Source: Sebastes aleutianus (lineage: Eukaryota; Chordata; Actinopteri; Perciformes; Sebastidae). From it: a DNA stretch of 64,000 bases. Below are positions 1 through 10,378 of the stretch, in pieces. The position numbers and the translations under genes are program-made. The notes beneath the pieces are model-generated. The model saw only the letters and a program-made list of their open reading frames with translations. It was not told the origin of the DNA and did no database searches. Position 1 is the stretch's first letter, and every line of letters begins with the position of its first letter. Location: positions 25,757,591 to 25,821,590 of the forward strand of contig CAKAKS010000067.1 of assembly GCA_916700875.1 (NCBI GenBank), written 5' to 3'.

Positions 1-1222
1 TCCAAGGTGGCTCAGAGGTTGTTGGTCCTTTGTCATCACTCCCAACAATCCCATTCACATTCATAGTCCACATTAGACATCCAAAAGCATAGTGTGTGTG
101 TGTTTTCATCAACCTTACCCCGCCACACACACACATACAACCTTATCTCCGGGCCGCAGCAGCCGCAGAAAAAAAACACACACACTTACGTTCTATTCCC
201 GCAGCCAGCGAGAGAACAGCTTGATTTATAACAGTTTCACACCACTGATGAAGGTGTACCCATTGGACTTTTCAGTTTCTCAACAGATGAAAAGGACGTG
301 ATCTTTTTCCTTTTTCTCCAACTGAGCACAATAGGCCGCTGCCTAAATGAAAGAATATTCAATCACCAACAGTTTTATCGGAGAAAGTGTGACAAATGGA
401 ATTTTATGCCCCGGGCTCCGGCAGACGCATTATAAAAAAAAACACCTGACCGGATTTATTCCCACTGCAATAGGATTGACAAAGTGTTCTTTGCTTTAGG
501 AGTCTTGCAAAAATGTAGGAATTACTACCATTCTTTAAGCAGCTCTGTTCTTTTCCAACTCAGATGGTCAAAACCCACATTCAGACATAGGCCCGAAAAA
601 CAGCTTGTCTGTAAATAAGCTCCTAAGAGGCACACATAGTTGTCAAATTGGATTTTACAGTTCAAAACGATGATTCAATCGTTAACAATACCATTTACAG
701 TTGGGGCAGTAATGCATTTCTCCAAACCTCCCACATGCATTTGATGCTAAACAAAAGAAGCTTTTTCTCCAAGCAGTCCCTACATTTGACTGTGCTACCC
801 AACAGCACTGTGAGATGAACTGGTATTGTGAGGTGAAAAGATGTATTGTGCATCTCAATCAAGTTTCAAGTCCCTGCAAGCTGATTTCCATGCAACACAA
901 ACATGAAAAGGCCGCCTGAAGGTAGGAAAATAACATTCATCAAACCAGCCTCCGGTCTGATTCGCAAAGCATTCGACACAGTTTGTCTTCAATTGCGCGA
1001 TAAAATGAGTGCATCCGAAGCAGAAAATGCTGTTAGTCTTGAGACAAAAAACTAGACTTCTAAAACTTTGTAGCCAAATCTGTTGCTGCATTGTTGTTGT
1101 GTGAGAAATGACATGGAGGGAATTAAAAGAAAGTCTGTCTAATCCTTTTTGGCCACCTCGAGGCAGCTAAACAAGCTGGAAACACAACATTGGCTTATTA
1201 CCATCTTTTAACGTTGTTATGG

Positions 1223-1847
1223 CTAGGGATGTCACGAGAACCGATACTCGATGCCAAAATTCTGAAAACCTGATGGTATTCGTTTTTCCTACCCGACCGT
1301 AGGTACATCAGGGCTCAAGACCAACGGTCTTGAATAACAAATCTGTTGAAATCGGCAGAACGAAAGCTAGTTAACGTTAGCTGTTCGCTCCGTGGGACTG
1401 TGCTGCTTACCATCTGCTAACAGCTAATGTTAACTAGCTCTCGTCATGCCGATTTCAACATGGAAAGTGCCATTGATTTACATTTATGATGCATTCAGGC
1501 TCTATTCAATAAAAATGAGTATTGGGCAAAGCTAAATTCTAATGTTATCATGACGTGTACAAATGTCAGCTTGTAAAATGTAGTTTTTGGCGAGAAACTT
1601 GAATAAATCCAGTTGTTTGAAGGAGATGTTTTCACATAAAATTGACGGAGGGAATTATGACCTGTTTAACTTCCTAACAAACAATAGTATGCAAACAGTA
1701 ATAAAGGAGTGGATGTAGAAGTACATGGGATTTATTGTTTTACTTTTGTTTTTTGACCGTGGTATCGAATTGGTGTCAAGAATCGTGGCATTTCACTGGT
1801 ATTGGTATTGACTACTACATTTCTGTTTTTTTTTTACATCACTAGTT
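1223..1847 (+). repeat. hAT-like non-autonomous element (CTAGGGATGTCACGAGAACC family), copy 1
   Basis: It begins CTAGGGATGTCACGAGAACC and ends ACATCACTAG, an imperfect inverted match to the start. Related copies are at 33018-33400 (same orientation) and about 34798-35200 (opposite). The class is inferred from the ends; no transposase reading frame is present. Confidence 0.6.
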
Positions 1848-2386
1848 ATGGCTAACATGTTAGCTAACAGTTGCATAATTACACATCCAGCAGACATGTA
1901 GCAACGTTAGAGTCGTGTTTTTGTCCACCTGATGAATGTAAGTCCAATATTTTCTATCCTTTTAGTATTGGGCAAAGCTAGTTATCATGATGTGTACAAA
2001 TGTTAGCTTGTAAAATTTAGTTTTTGGCAAGAAACATGAATAAATCCAGTTGTTTGAAGGAGATGTTTAAATATAAAATAGATAACAGAGAAGGAATTAT
2101 GACCTTATTAACTTCCTAACAAACACCAGTATGCAAACGGTAATAAAGGAGTGTATGTTGAAGTACCTGGGATTTATTGCTTTACTTTTTTTTTTTTACC
2201 ATGGTATCGAATTGGTATCAAGAATCGTGTAATTTCACTGTTATTGGTATCGACTACTAAATTTCTGGTCTTGTGACATTATGACTAACAGTTGCCTAAT
2301 TACACATCCAGCAGACATGTAGCAACGTTATTCATGTTTTTGCCAACCTGATGAAGTAAGTCCAAAATGTTCTATCCTTTTAGCTC
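1518..2386 (+). repeat. imperfect tandem duplication, about 446-bp unit, two copies
   Basis: The segment starting AGTATTGGGCAAAGCTA at 1518 starts again at 1964. The two units stay alignable through blocks such as AATAAATCCAGTTGTTTGAA and AATTACACATCCAGCAGACA, ending with the TCTATCCTTTTAG block (about 1965 and 2386). Small indels separate them. The unit includes the 3' half of the hAT-like element plus flanking DNA. Confidence 0.85.
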
Positions 2387-3282
2387 TGTTTTGGTCTCCA
2401 CCAGCTCCTGAGCTAAGCATCTAGGTCTTATAGCTGCTAACTGCTCCATTATGTTCACTAGGTAGTCGCTAACTTTGTCTGCTATTTTGTGCGGGGCAGG
2501 TGAAACAAGCCAGGGGCTGCAGCTTAAAACGACACCGGTGAGGGTGAATAAAAATGATTTTAGGCCATAAAATTAAAACAATGAACCAAAGATGTTAAAA
2601 GGCTCCATAGAGCTGTGGGTGCTGAGTTCACCGCTGAACTCCGAAAACTCCTTTTACATTACACATTACAGTATTTGATCTATTGTTAATATTGGATGAT
2701 GTAAAATTTTAATTAGAGCAGCTTTAAAGACACTAATGTATTCCTCCAAAGAAGTGCTGCCCATGTGTAATTCAACATTTAGCATATTCAAGGTATGTTC
2801 AAGCAAATATATGACGATTACTCAAATAAAAAGTTGTCTGAGTACATTACGTTACTTGCTACCTGTGACTGAAAGACAGACAGTCAGTTACAGGGCACGG
2901 AGAGTTTATTTTGGGCTCCGGCACAGTAGATCTATGCTGCGTCTCTGCCTGGGGAAGACATTTTTTATTCACCTCCTTTCAACTGGCTTACCCAGGCACT
3001 CTGCTGACACTGTTCATTTCCCTGATGAAGGGGGCGGGTGAACTCTCTGCCTTTCATCTGACATGCTCTGCACTTGTAATGCCCCGCTCCAACACGCAAA
3101 TATCTCTATGATTATGATTAAACAACAGCTGCAAGAAAGGGGTAAAGTCATCCAAACCCCTTTGTTATTGTTCACACTATTTTCACATTACTGTCACAGA
3201 AGAAAAAAAGTAAGAGAATTGTTCTTCCCCTTTTCTTTTTTCTGTGAGGATGTGCCTGTTCTACCCCATTTCCTTCACCCAC

Positions 3283-3421
3283 CTGATGATGTGGAAGATG
3301 GCCGATATGAGGAGCTCGTTGTAGATGGCCACAGCCATGTAACGTGGCTCGTGGAAAGCCGAGGGTACGGTGCGGACTGCGTAGCAGAGGTACACCCCCC
3401 ACAGCAGGAACAGGAACTCCG
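3283..3421 (-). CDS. gpr158: gpr158 coding exon 8: TM5, ICL3, start of TM6
   Basis: The first two bases complete codon 571 (G|CG, Ala); then residues 572-616 and two bases of the next codon (AG, expected Arg). TM5 is EFLFLLWGVYLCYAV, ICL3 holds RTVPSAFHEPRYM, and TM6 starts AVAIYNELLISAIFHII. The FHEPRYM loop is a hallmark of GPR158/179. The acceptor is TTGCAG|C and the donor GTGGGT, phase 2. The remaining exons (rest of TM6, TM7, long cytoplasmic tail) must be left of position 1; no further homologous exon was recognised between 1 and 3282. Confidence 0.94.
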
Positions 3422-3650
3422 CTGCAAACGAAACAACAAAAAGGTCACAAGGAGGGTTAGAGGATAGATCTAAAGTCTTTCTTTAATTTCATTATTTTCC
3501 TAATTAAGTTTAGTGTCTTTAAGTAAGTCTTTGTATACCCCTCAAGCTGGGACAAGCCTCTAAAAAGGATATATATATATTTTAATAAAATGCCTCCCTT
3601 GAGGCTGGAAACTTTTGTCTCTTTTCAAAGTACCAAACTCAATCTAAAGC

Positions 3651-4783
3651 TTTAAAGTAATAGTTGAACTTTTTGAGAAACACTAATTTGCTGTCTTTCT
3701 TGGGGCGAGATGAGAAGATCGATGCCACTTTCATGTCTCCGAGTTAAAGACAAAGCTGGTGCTGGGAGGCAATTAGCTTAGCCTAGCGTAAAGACGGGAA
3801 ACAGCTAACCTGGCTCTCCAAAGTTACAAAATATTCCCACCAGCACCTCTAAAGCTCACTAATTAAAAAGTTTAATCCGTACACAAACCGAAACGTAAAA
3901 ATTAAAATTTGTGGTATTAGGATAGTTAATCCACCCGCCCAGCTAGCCAAAAATGGTTGGTGAGCAACAGATTTTAGTATACTTTAGGGCTCTTTACAGG
4001 CAGACTGTGACAAAAACACTCTGAAAGTTCATCTCAAATGTTATTTTAACTTTTCTGTGTATATGGATTAAACAAATAAGACATAATATGCTCAATAGTT
4101 GGCTTTAAAGGGCCAGTGTGTCGCATTTCGGGGGTCTATTACTGTGGTAGAAATGGAATATAATATTCATAAATATGTTTTCTTTAGTGTATAATCATCT
4201 GAAACTAAGAATTGTTGTGTTTTTGGTTAGTGAATGAGCCCTTCATATCTACATAGGAAGCGGGTCCTCTTCATGGAGTCCGCCATGTTTCTATAGTAGC
4301 CCAGAATGGACAAACCAAACACTGGCTCTAGAGAGAGCTTTTCAAGTTTTTATGTTACCTGATGGCGTTCTTGTGAAACTGCGGTAACGTGAGCTGCAAA
4401 GTGCAAAATCGTGGTACCGCCAGCCAGCCAGCCTCTGAGTGAGGCGAACGGCGTTACCACGGTTTTGCACTCGGCAGCTCACGGTCTTGGAAAGAGAGGA
4501 GTGAGCGGAGAGATATTGAGTTGGTTGCGATTTGCAACCACACCACTAGATGCCACCAAACCCCACACACTGTCCTTTTAAAGGTGCTGGTATACAGATT
4601 TGTCTTTCTTTTGGAGAGCTAGTTGTTTCCCCCTGTTTCCAGTCTTTATGCTAAGCTAAGCTAATCCCCTCCCGCCTCCAGCTCAGCACACACTCGGACA
4701 TGAAATAGGTATCGAACTTCTCATCTCGTTCTCAGAAAGAAATCCCAAAATGTATCTCTCAAAATGTTGAACTATTCCTTTGA
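3651..4783. repeat. MITE with imperfect inverted ends, carrying a nested MITE
   Basis: The left end reads AAAGTAATAGTTGAACTTTTTG and the right end matches it inverted (AAAATGTTGAACTATTCCTTT). Inside are the subterminal signatures TTAGCTTAGCCTAGCGTAAA and TCTTTATGCTAAGCTAAGCT. A second copy lies at about 32598-32945. A different element (4105-4581) is inserted within it, so this one is the older. Confidence 0.75.
4105..4581. repeat. TTAA-flanked MITE, CAGTGTGT family, copy 1 (nested)
   Basis: TTAA, then AGGGCCAGTGTG at the left; CACACTGTCCTT, then TTAA at the right. It shares ends and internal blocks (CACTAGATGCCACC, AGAATTGTTGTGTTTT) with copies at 21664-22034 and 55908-56369. TTAA at both borders is what piggyBac-type elements leave; there is no transposase. 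Confidence 0.75.
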
Positions 4784-7700
4784 GCATGTAGTCTGTATTT
4801 TATTTGCATGTTAAATGAAAGCAGCGCTGTTGCTCTGACTCAGTGTGGGAAAACCTGCAAAATGTAGGATGCAGAGTCACTGTGATAGTACACAGCAACA
4901 CTTGTTATTCATCACACACTGTATGAAACAAAGAAGAAGTACACCCTAAACCCTGCGTTCATGAGCAATAATATAGTTTCAAATTTGGCAGTTCCAAATT
5001 TAGCAAGAGTTCCCCCCGTGTTTTTGCAATGTTTCCCCCCCGAGTGAGGCAGCTGCATCCTCGACAGTGTGTCGACACCTTCCTGCTATCGTCTAATCTC
5101 ACCAAGGTCACACAGCCCGACTGCAATTCACAGGGAAGATGTATTTAAAAAGCCAGCTGTCTTACTGTATATGTGCACAGATAGCTCATTATGGCATTTT
5201 AAAGAATTGCAAAAATAAAAATCAATATTAATTATTTGTAATGTGATGAAGAGGGTCGCTTTAGGGTGGCTGCATTTTGGAGCTATGAAATTATGTCTTG
5301 AAGCTAAACCTAATAGATGTTGTATTGCTGCTCGCTGGTGTAGAACAAAAAATTATGCCTGGGGGAAAAAAAAAACATGTTTTCAAGTAAAAAATATGTT
5401 CAGTTATTATATACTGCATATATAAATTCCAGAGGTCAGAGGTTTTTCCTCTGATGCAGGCTTTATATGAGCTTGTTGTTTTGTTTGCAGGCAGTCAAGA
5501 GCACCAAGAACTGTGCCAATACTCTGTTGGCATATGAGTCCATAAAGTCTTTACAGTGATTACAGTCCATTAATATTCATGAATAAGCCCAGTCTATAAA
5601 TCATCGCTAATTACTTGGTACTTAGCCTCTGAATCGGGATGCATGGAGAGCTGCTTGCAAGAAGGAAAAGGATAACAATTCCAACTAATGCAGATTAATT
5701 GCGGATTCAAATGAATTACTTATTGTTGACATAGTCAATACTGTTTTGCTTCAGCTCCGTTTTGCTCAGCATTTCAAGGCACAAAGTAGGGTGATTTATT
5801 CATTTCTAGACATGTGTTCCCTTGTCAGCATTATAACAAAACAAGTGAAACCACCAAAAAGAACAATTAGATTCATTTTCACAAGCATGGCATGCATTGT
5901 TAAAATCCTCCAAGGGAGCTTTGCAGGGTGCTTCCTGTCCTTCAGTGTATAGCCTCAGCACACCAGTGTGTTCTCACTGGCTGTCACAGCGAGCAGCGGG
6001 GGATCCCTCATTTCCTATCTTGTCTTGCACACAAACCGACTCAAACTGAGGGATTGTTGTGTTTCATTCCATTTAATAAAGTGCTGCGTTTTGGGGGACG
6101 CTGTCACGGCACAAACACGCCGTCACTTCCTCTGAAGATTCCTCTGTCGAGTCTCCAGAGCGTCCTTAGCTGTTTTCCCTTCACCAGCTCCCCCCATTCT
6201 TCTTCTTCTCCTCTTCCTCTCAAGCCCCCCCCCCCCACTCCCAGCTGGTGGAAGACTCTCTCTGCATCATTTCCCACATCCCTCCAAGCTTCATACTTCA
6301 CAGGCTCCACTCTTCTTTTTCACCCCGCCACTTCCGTCTCTCTCTGTGTCTGCCTGTCTATCAGCTTTCAGAGGCAGACCAAGCTTCTCTGAGGGATCCG
6401 TCCTTTGCCTCTTTCCAAACAGGATTAGCCTCCCCTGCTGTCAGACTGGCTTCAGTGAGGTGCCCATCACTGCCTCCTGCTTCAAGAGTCTGTCATTAGG
6501 AAGCTACTGTAACACACACACACACACACACAAGGCCCTCTGGATACATGAGGGAAAGAACCGGCAACTTCTCAACAATACAATCAGTCTTAATGCGTGT
6601 CAGTAGCTTGACAGTGTTATAGATTCTGGTCGTTTTAGGGACTGTATGAAAATTATTAGTCGGGGTCAGAAAAGGGGGAGGATTTTTTTTTATTCTTTTC
6701 GTCTGATTGTTTTGGGGGATTTATTTTTTTCTCTATATATATTTATAATTTATTTCATCCTTTTCTTTCCAAAAATGCCTTTTGTGTGTGCAATAGACCA
6801 TAACTGTGAGTTTTGCCATATGCAGAGGACATATAATACATAATCTGTATTGTGGTGTTATTTCCCAATTCACATTTAACTAGTGCCTGGTAGAACCAAG
6901 ATGTCAGTTTAAAGATAATTAGACATAGATCTTTATAGTCAATAGGGATTTGAACATTATTGCACTGTGCCCCATTCACTTATTCAGTAACGATGGTTCA
7001 TTTAGTTTATCTTGCATGGCAGCTGGATTCTCGCGATGTCATGAGATGATCACGTATCACACAAAAATCTATCTTGTCAGGCTTCAAGTAATGCGTTTGT
7101 GTCTGTCCTGTGAGGAGCTACTGGCAGCTACGGGCGTGGCTTATGTGTGTGGGACACGACACTGAGAAGCGTTCGTTCTAAACAACAATGGCGGCTCCTG
7201 AAGAGGTTAGCGTAGTTGCTTGAATAGCATCAGATATATACTGTATGAACTGGAGAGTATTTCTTCATTGAATGAAGAGCAAAGTACGACACTGAAGGCG
7301 ATGTTTTTGCTCTTCTCCGGACTGGCTCCGGCAAGAGTTTGATTGACAGATGGTTCATCCAATCACCTGCCAAGTATTTTTTTTTAAAGTGCCTGCCCTT
7401 TTCCAAACAGTTTCCAATTCCTCTTAGATGGTTCTGTGTAACAAACCATCTGGCCGGTCAGGTTATCATTTAGTAGCTCTTAGTTCAAAAATACAGAGCT
7501 GCTGAAATGCTCAGTAAACACAACGCGCCATTTGTTATGTTTTCCATAATTTTGGCAATTGCTGATTCCACTCCTATGTGTAATTTCATTCATTTTCAGC
7601 TTGAAATCAGGGTTGAGTTGAGACAATAGGGGGAGGGGAGTATTGCAAATTTATTTCAAGTCAAGTGGGGGATCCAAAGCAAATGGAAAAGATCCACCAA

Positions 7701-7858
7701 ATAATGTTTGTACGGTCCCCAACGGACTGCTACAGGTCAAAACTGGTAACTTTATGGAAGACTTACAAAAAAAAAAAATTCTTAGAGTCTGGTTTACTGA
7801 CATTTTATGTTGGTAGGAAGGTATATCATTCATGATCTATGGATGAATTAATCATAAC

Positions 7859-8034
7859 AGGGCCCTTTTGGTTCCGTAGGAGAAATTTGGATTTTAGGGG
7901 TGAAAGGTGTATTTATTTATTTATTTGTTACCTCGATGCAGAAAAAATATATATATTAGATAAATATTAAATATATTAAATACATATAAACATTTATTTA
8001 TTTATTTGTATCTATTATTATTATTATTATTATT

Positions 8035-8080
<46 letters not shown>

Positions 8081-8169
8081 TATTTTTTTTAGAGGGTGAC
8101 CAGCTCCCCCCAGAAGGTGGCGCTCTAGGCGACCGTCTATATGGTCTATGATAAGCTAAACTGGCCCTG
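7859..8169. repeat. degraded hAT-like MITE with AAT/ATT microsatellite
   Basis: It starts CAGGGCCC and ends TGGCCCTG. It shares AGGGGTGAAAGGTGTAT and TTTATTTATTTGTTACCTCG-like blocks with the intact copy at 62285-62686. Inside (about 8015-8082) is a trinucleotide run that changes from ATT to AAT units, making a self-complementary hairpin. No clear target duplication remains. Confidence 0.6.
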
Positions 8170-9689
8170 AAAAAAAAGAAAGGAAAACTCTTGAAAAGCT
8201 TGGGTGAAATATATAAGAGCAGAACATACAGTAGTATGGGTGGACAGTCAAGGTGAAGCTGCAGCAGCAACAATATAACAGACACACATTCACTTCAGTT
8301 TAGATAATAAAGCCTCTAGATTGTGGTGAGAAGTCTGCTATCGCTCTTAGATTTGCTTTCATATGTTTTACAATGTTCCATAATACATTAGACGATTTTA
8401 TTCAGTGATAGATTATTGTTCAGTTATAACTAGACAGGCTTGTCCTCTGTAAAGTCCTTAGAGACGTGCTTGTGGTGAAGGATTGTAAAAACAAATGAGG
8501 GACTTAGTGGCACCTCCTGCCCTCCGGGGGTGTTCTGCTTTAATGGTGGCAGCCCAAGACACTAAGAGAGGCACTCCATCTTGTTTATCAGAGCATCCCA
8601 TTGTTAATTTAATACGCAGCCTCATCCATTAAACTGTTTGTGAGCAAACCCATCAGGGAAAGGTGAATCAAACAATGGACACTATCATCAAAATTCACAA
8701 CGACATCCATTTAACCTGAAGCTCGGAGGCAGAGGTTGTTCAAAGCGCTGCTTGGAGGGCAGGGCACTGAATAAACAGGCCTATTACAGCGCAGTCGTGT
8801 CTTCTGGCAAGCGGGCGGCGTGTTCGGGAGCATTTTATGCCTCGCTTTAAAGAGGTGGCTCTATTTATCTCCAACAAGGAACCCGCCAAAGCGGAGAAAT
8901 TTATCACATTTATACAAGATTCCCCAGCCAATACCTGTTTATTTCTGTCTGACATGATTTGTCACATGAACAACAATGGATTCATTGTGCTTAAGGAAAT
9001 TCCAAGACGCAGTTTAACGACTTCTACCAGTCCCCTCTCTTTGTGTGCAATCCATTTGCTATCGGCGCCATCAGCTTCTATAAAGCATAGGAGTGGACTG
9101 CACTATCCTAAATAAATGAGTCAGATAGGCGGCAGCTACACTATTGAAAACTCAGTTCTGTGTCCATCAGTCTCAGTCTACGCCGGCATGTTGAGCCTCA
9201 GGACTTTAAACCCACTCATAAAAAAAATTGCTTCAGTCAAAAAACTCCCCGGGGTACCTTCAAGTTACTCTTTAATGAGCGACTCACTCACAGCATACAA
9301 GATAGTAGCATTTGAAGCTAGTTTTTAGGAATGTGAATCCACAGAATATTCAATGCAGAGGCAAACAAAAGTTTAGAAAAACTGCGTTGGAAAATAGCAT
9401 TTACAAAACAAAATGTTCAGATTCACTAGAGGTACCAGGCACCTGACCCTGCCTGCAGCTTTTTCCGGAAGTTTCTACACTAAATTTATTCTTTAGCCTC
9501 ACCCAAGCAGCCTACCCCCAAGCTATAAGCCCAAAAGCTCCTTACAGTTAAGTGGTAAGCAGCACCAAAACTTCCTCACTCGTTTTCTTGTTCTGTAAAG
9601 ACATCACTACACATCGGGTATATGCACTGGTGGACTCAGGGGGTGTGGGGGGTTGTGGTGCCCGCATATTCGGAAAAAAAAACGCTGCA

Positions 9690-10055
9690 AATGTGCCCTC
9701 TTGAATGCCCCTATGGTAGATAAAACAGTGCCCTCCAGAATGCCCTTCCAGTGGCGAATACATGAGGGGCCTTCTAGGATGCCCTTCCAGTGGAGAAACA
9801 GGATGAAGTGCCCTTTACGGTGCTCTTCCAGTAGAGAAAACGTGATGAAATTCCCTCCAGATTGCCCTTCCAGTGGCGAATACGTGAGATGCCTTTCCAG
9901 TGGAGAAAACGTGATGAAATGCCCTCTTGAGTGCTCTTCCAGTAGAGAAAACATGCTGAAGTTCCCTCTGGGTGCCCTTCTTGTTGAGAAAACATGATGA
10001 AGTGCCCTCTAGGGTGCCCTTCCACTGGAGAAAACATGATGCAGTGCCATATAGG
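9690..10055. repeat. minisatellite, period about 40-44 bp, roughly 8 units
   Basis: Diverged units share the core TGCCCTTCCAGTGGAGAAAA with variants such as TGCTCTTCCAGTAGAGAAAA, followed by CATGATGAA-like spacers. The array ends about 85 bp from the exon 7 donor. Open frames through it on both strands are repeat artefacts. Confidence 0.85.
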
Positions 10056-10139
10056 CAACCCTACATGCTGGAAAACTTTCTTCACGCCGCCACTGGGTAC
10101 ATGTAAGTACAGAAATACAGAAAACACACACACGCTTAC

Positions 10140-10378
10140 CGACAGCCATCATGTAGTCCCATCGGTCCAGCAGACACATGCTGAACTGCAGCCCCTCCGG
10201 GGTGAGGCCCGCGGTAATCAGAGCCCGGCTCAGCTCGGGGTTCTGGCACACGGAGGAGGTCCAGGCCACCAGGAACCACAGCACCACCAACAGGATCACC
10301 ACCAGCAGCCGCAGGACCCGCCAGCTGGTCATGTAAGGTGTCCTCTGGGCCGTGCGGGACAGGAACACCTTTAACACC
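10140..10378 (-). CDS. gpr158: gpr158 coding exon 7: ICL2, TM4, ECL2
   Basis: The first base completes codon 491 (AG|G, Arg), then residues 492-570, plus one base of codon 571. ICL2 begins VLKVFLSRTAQRTPYMT, the class C segment at the cytoplasmic end of TM3. TM4 is about 513-533 (LRLLVVILLVVLWFLVAWTS). ECL2 carries C535 and C559, the latter in SMCLLDRWDYM. The acceptor is TGCCAG|G and the donor GTAAGC. About 80 bp after the donor in transcript order lies a tandem minisatellite (about 9690-10055). Confidence 0.95.

Larger units (their letters stand above)
1..3282 (-). other. gpr158 intron 8 (partial, runs off the window)
   Basis: This is intronic DNA beyond the exon 8 donor. It contains a hAT-like element and its tandem duplication (1223-2386), short CA runs near 92-190, and otherwise AT-rich sequence with no recognisable exon. 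Open frames at 92-301, 855-1091 and 2736-3111 lack domains and codon-like structure. Confidence 0.7.
3422..10139 (-). other. gpr158 intron 7
   Basis: A 6.7-kb phase 1 intron. It holds a nested MITE pair (3651-4783), a CA microsatellite (about 6511-6532), a degraded hAT-like MITE with an AAT/ATT run (7859-8169) and a minisatellite (9690-10055). The stretch 4790-6500 is mixed intronic sequence with CT-rich parts (6170-6480), and 8170-9640 shows nothing I recognise. Confidence 0.8.

Noticed and set aside
5928..6392. 154-residue plus-strand frame
   Set aside because: CT-rich intronic DNA with Ser/Pro/Leu composition, overlapping other similar frames; no splice-compatible homologue.
9690..10055. 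CRISPR-like array
   Set aside because: Units vary throughout, with no constant repeat and unique spacer pattern; the surroundings are a vertebrate intron, so it is a minisatellite.
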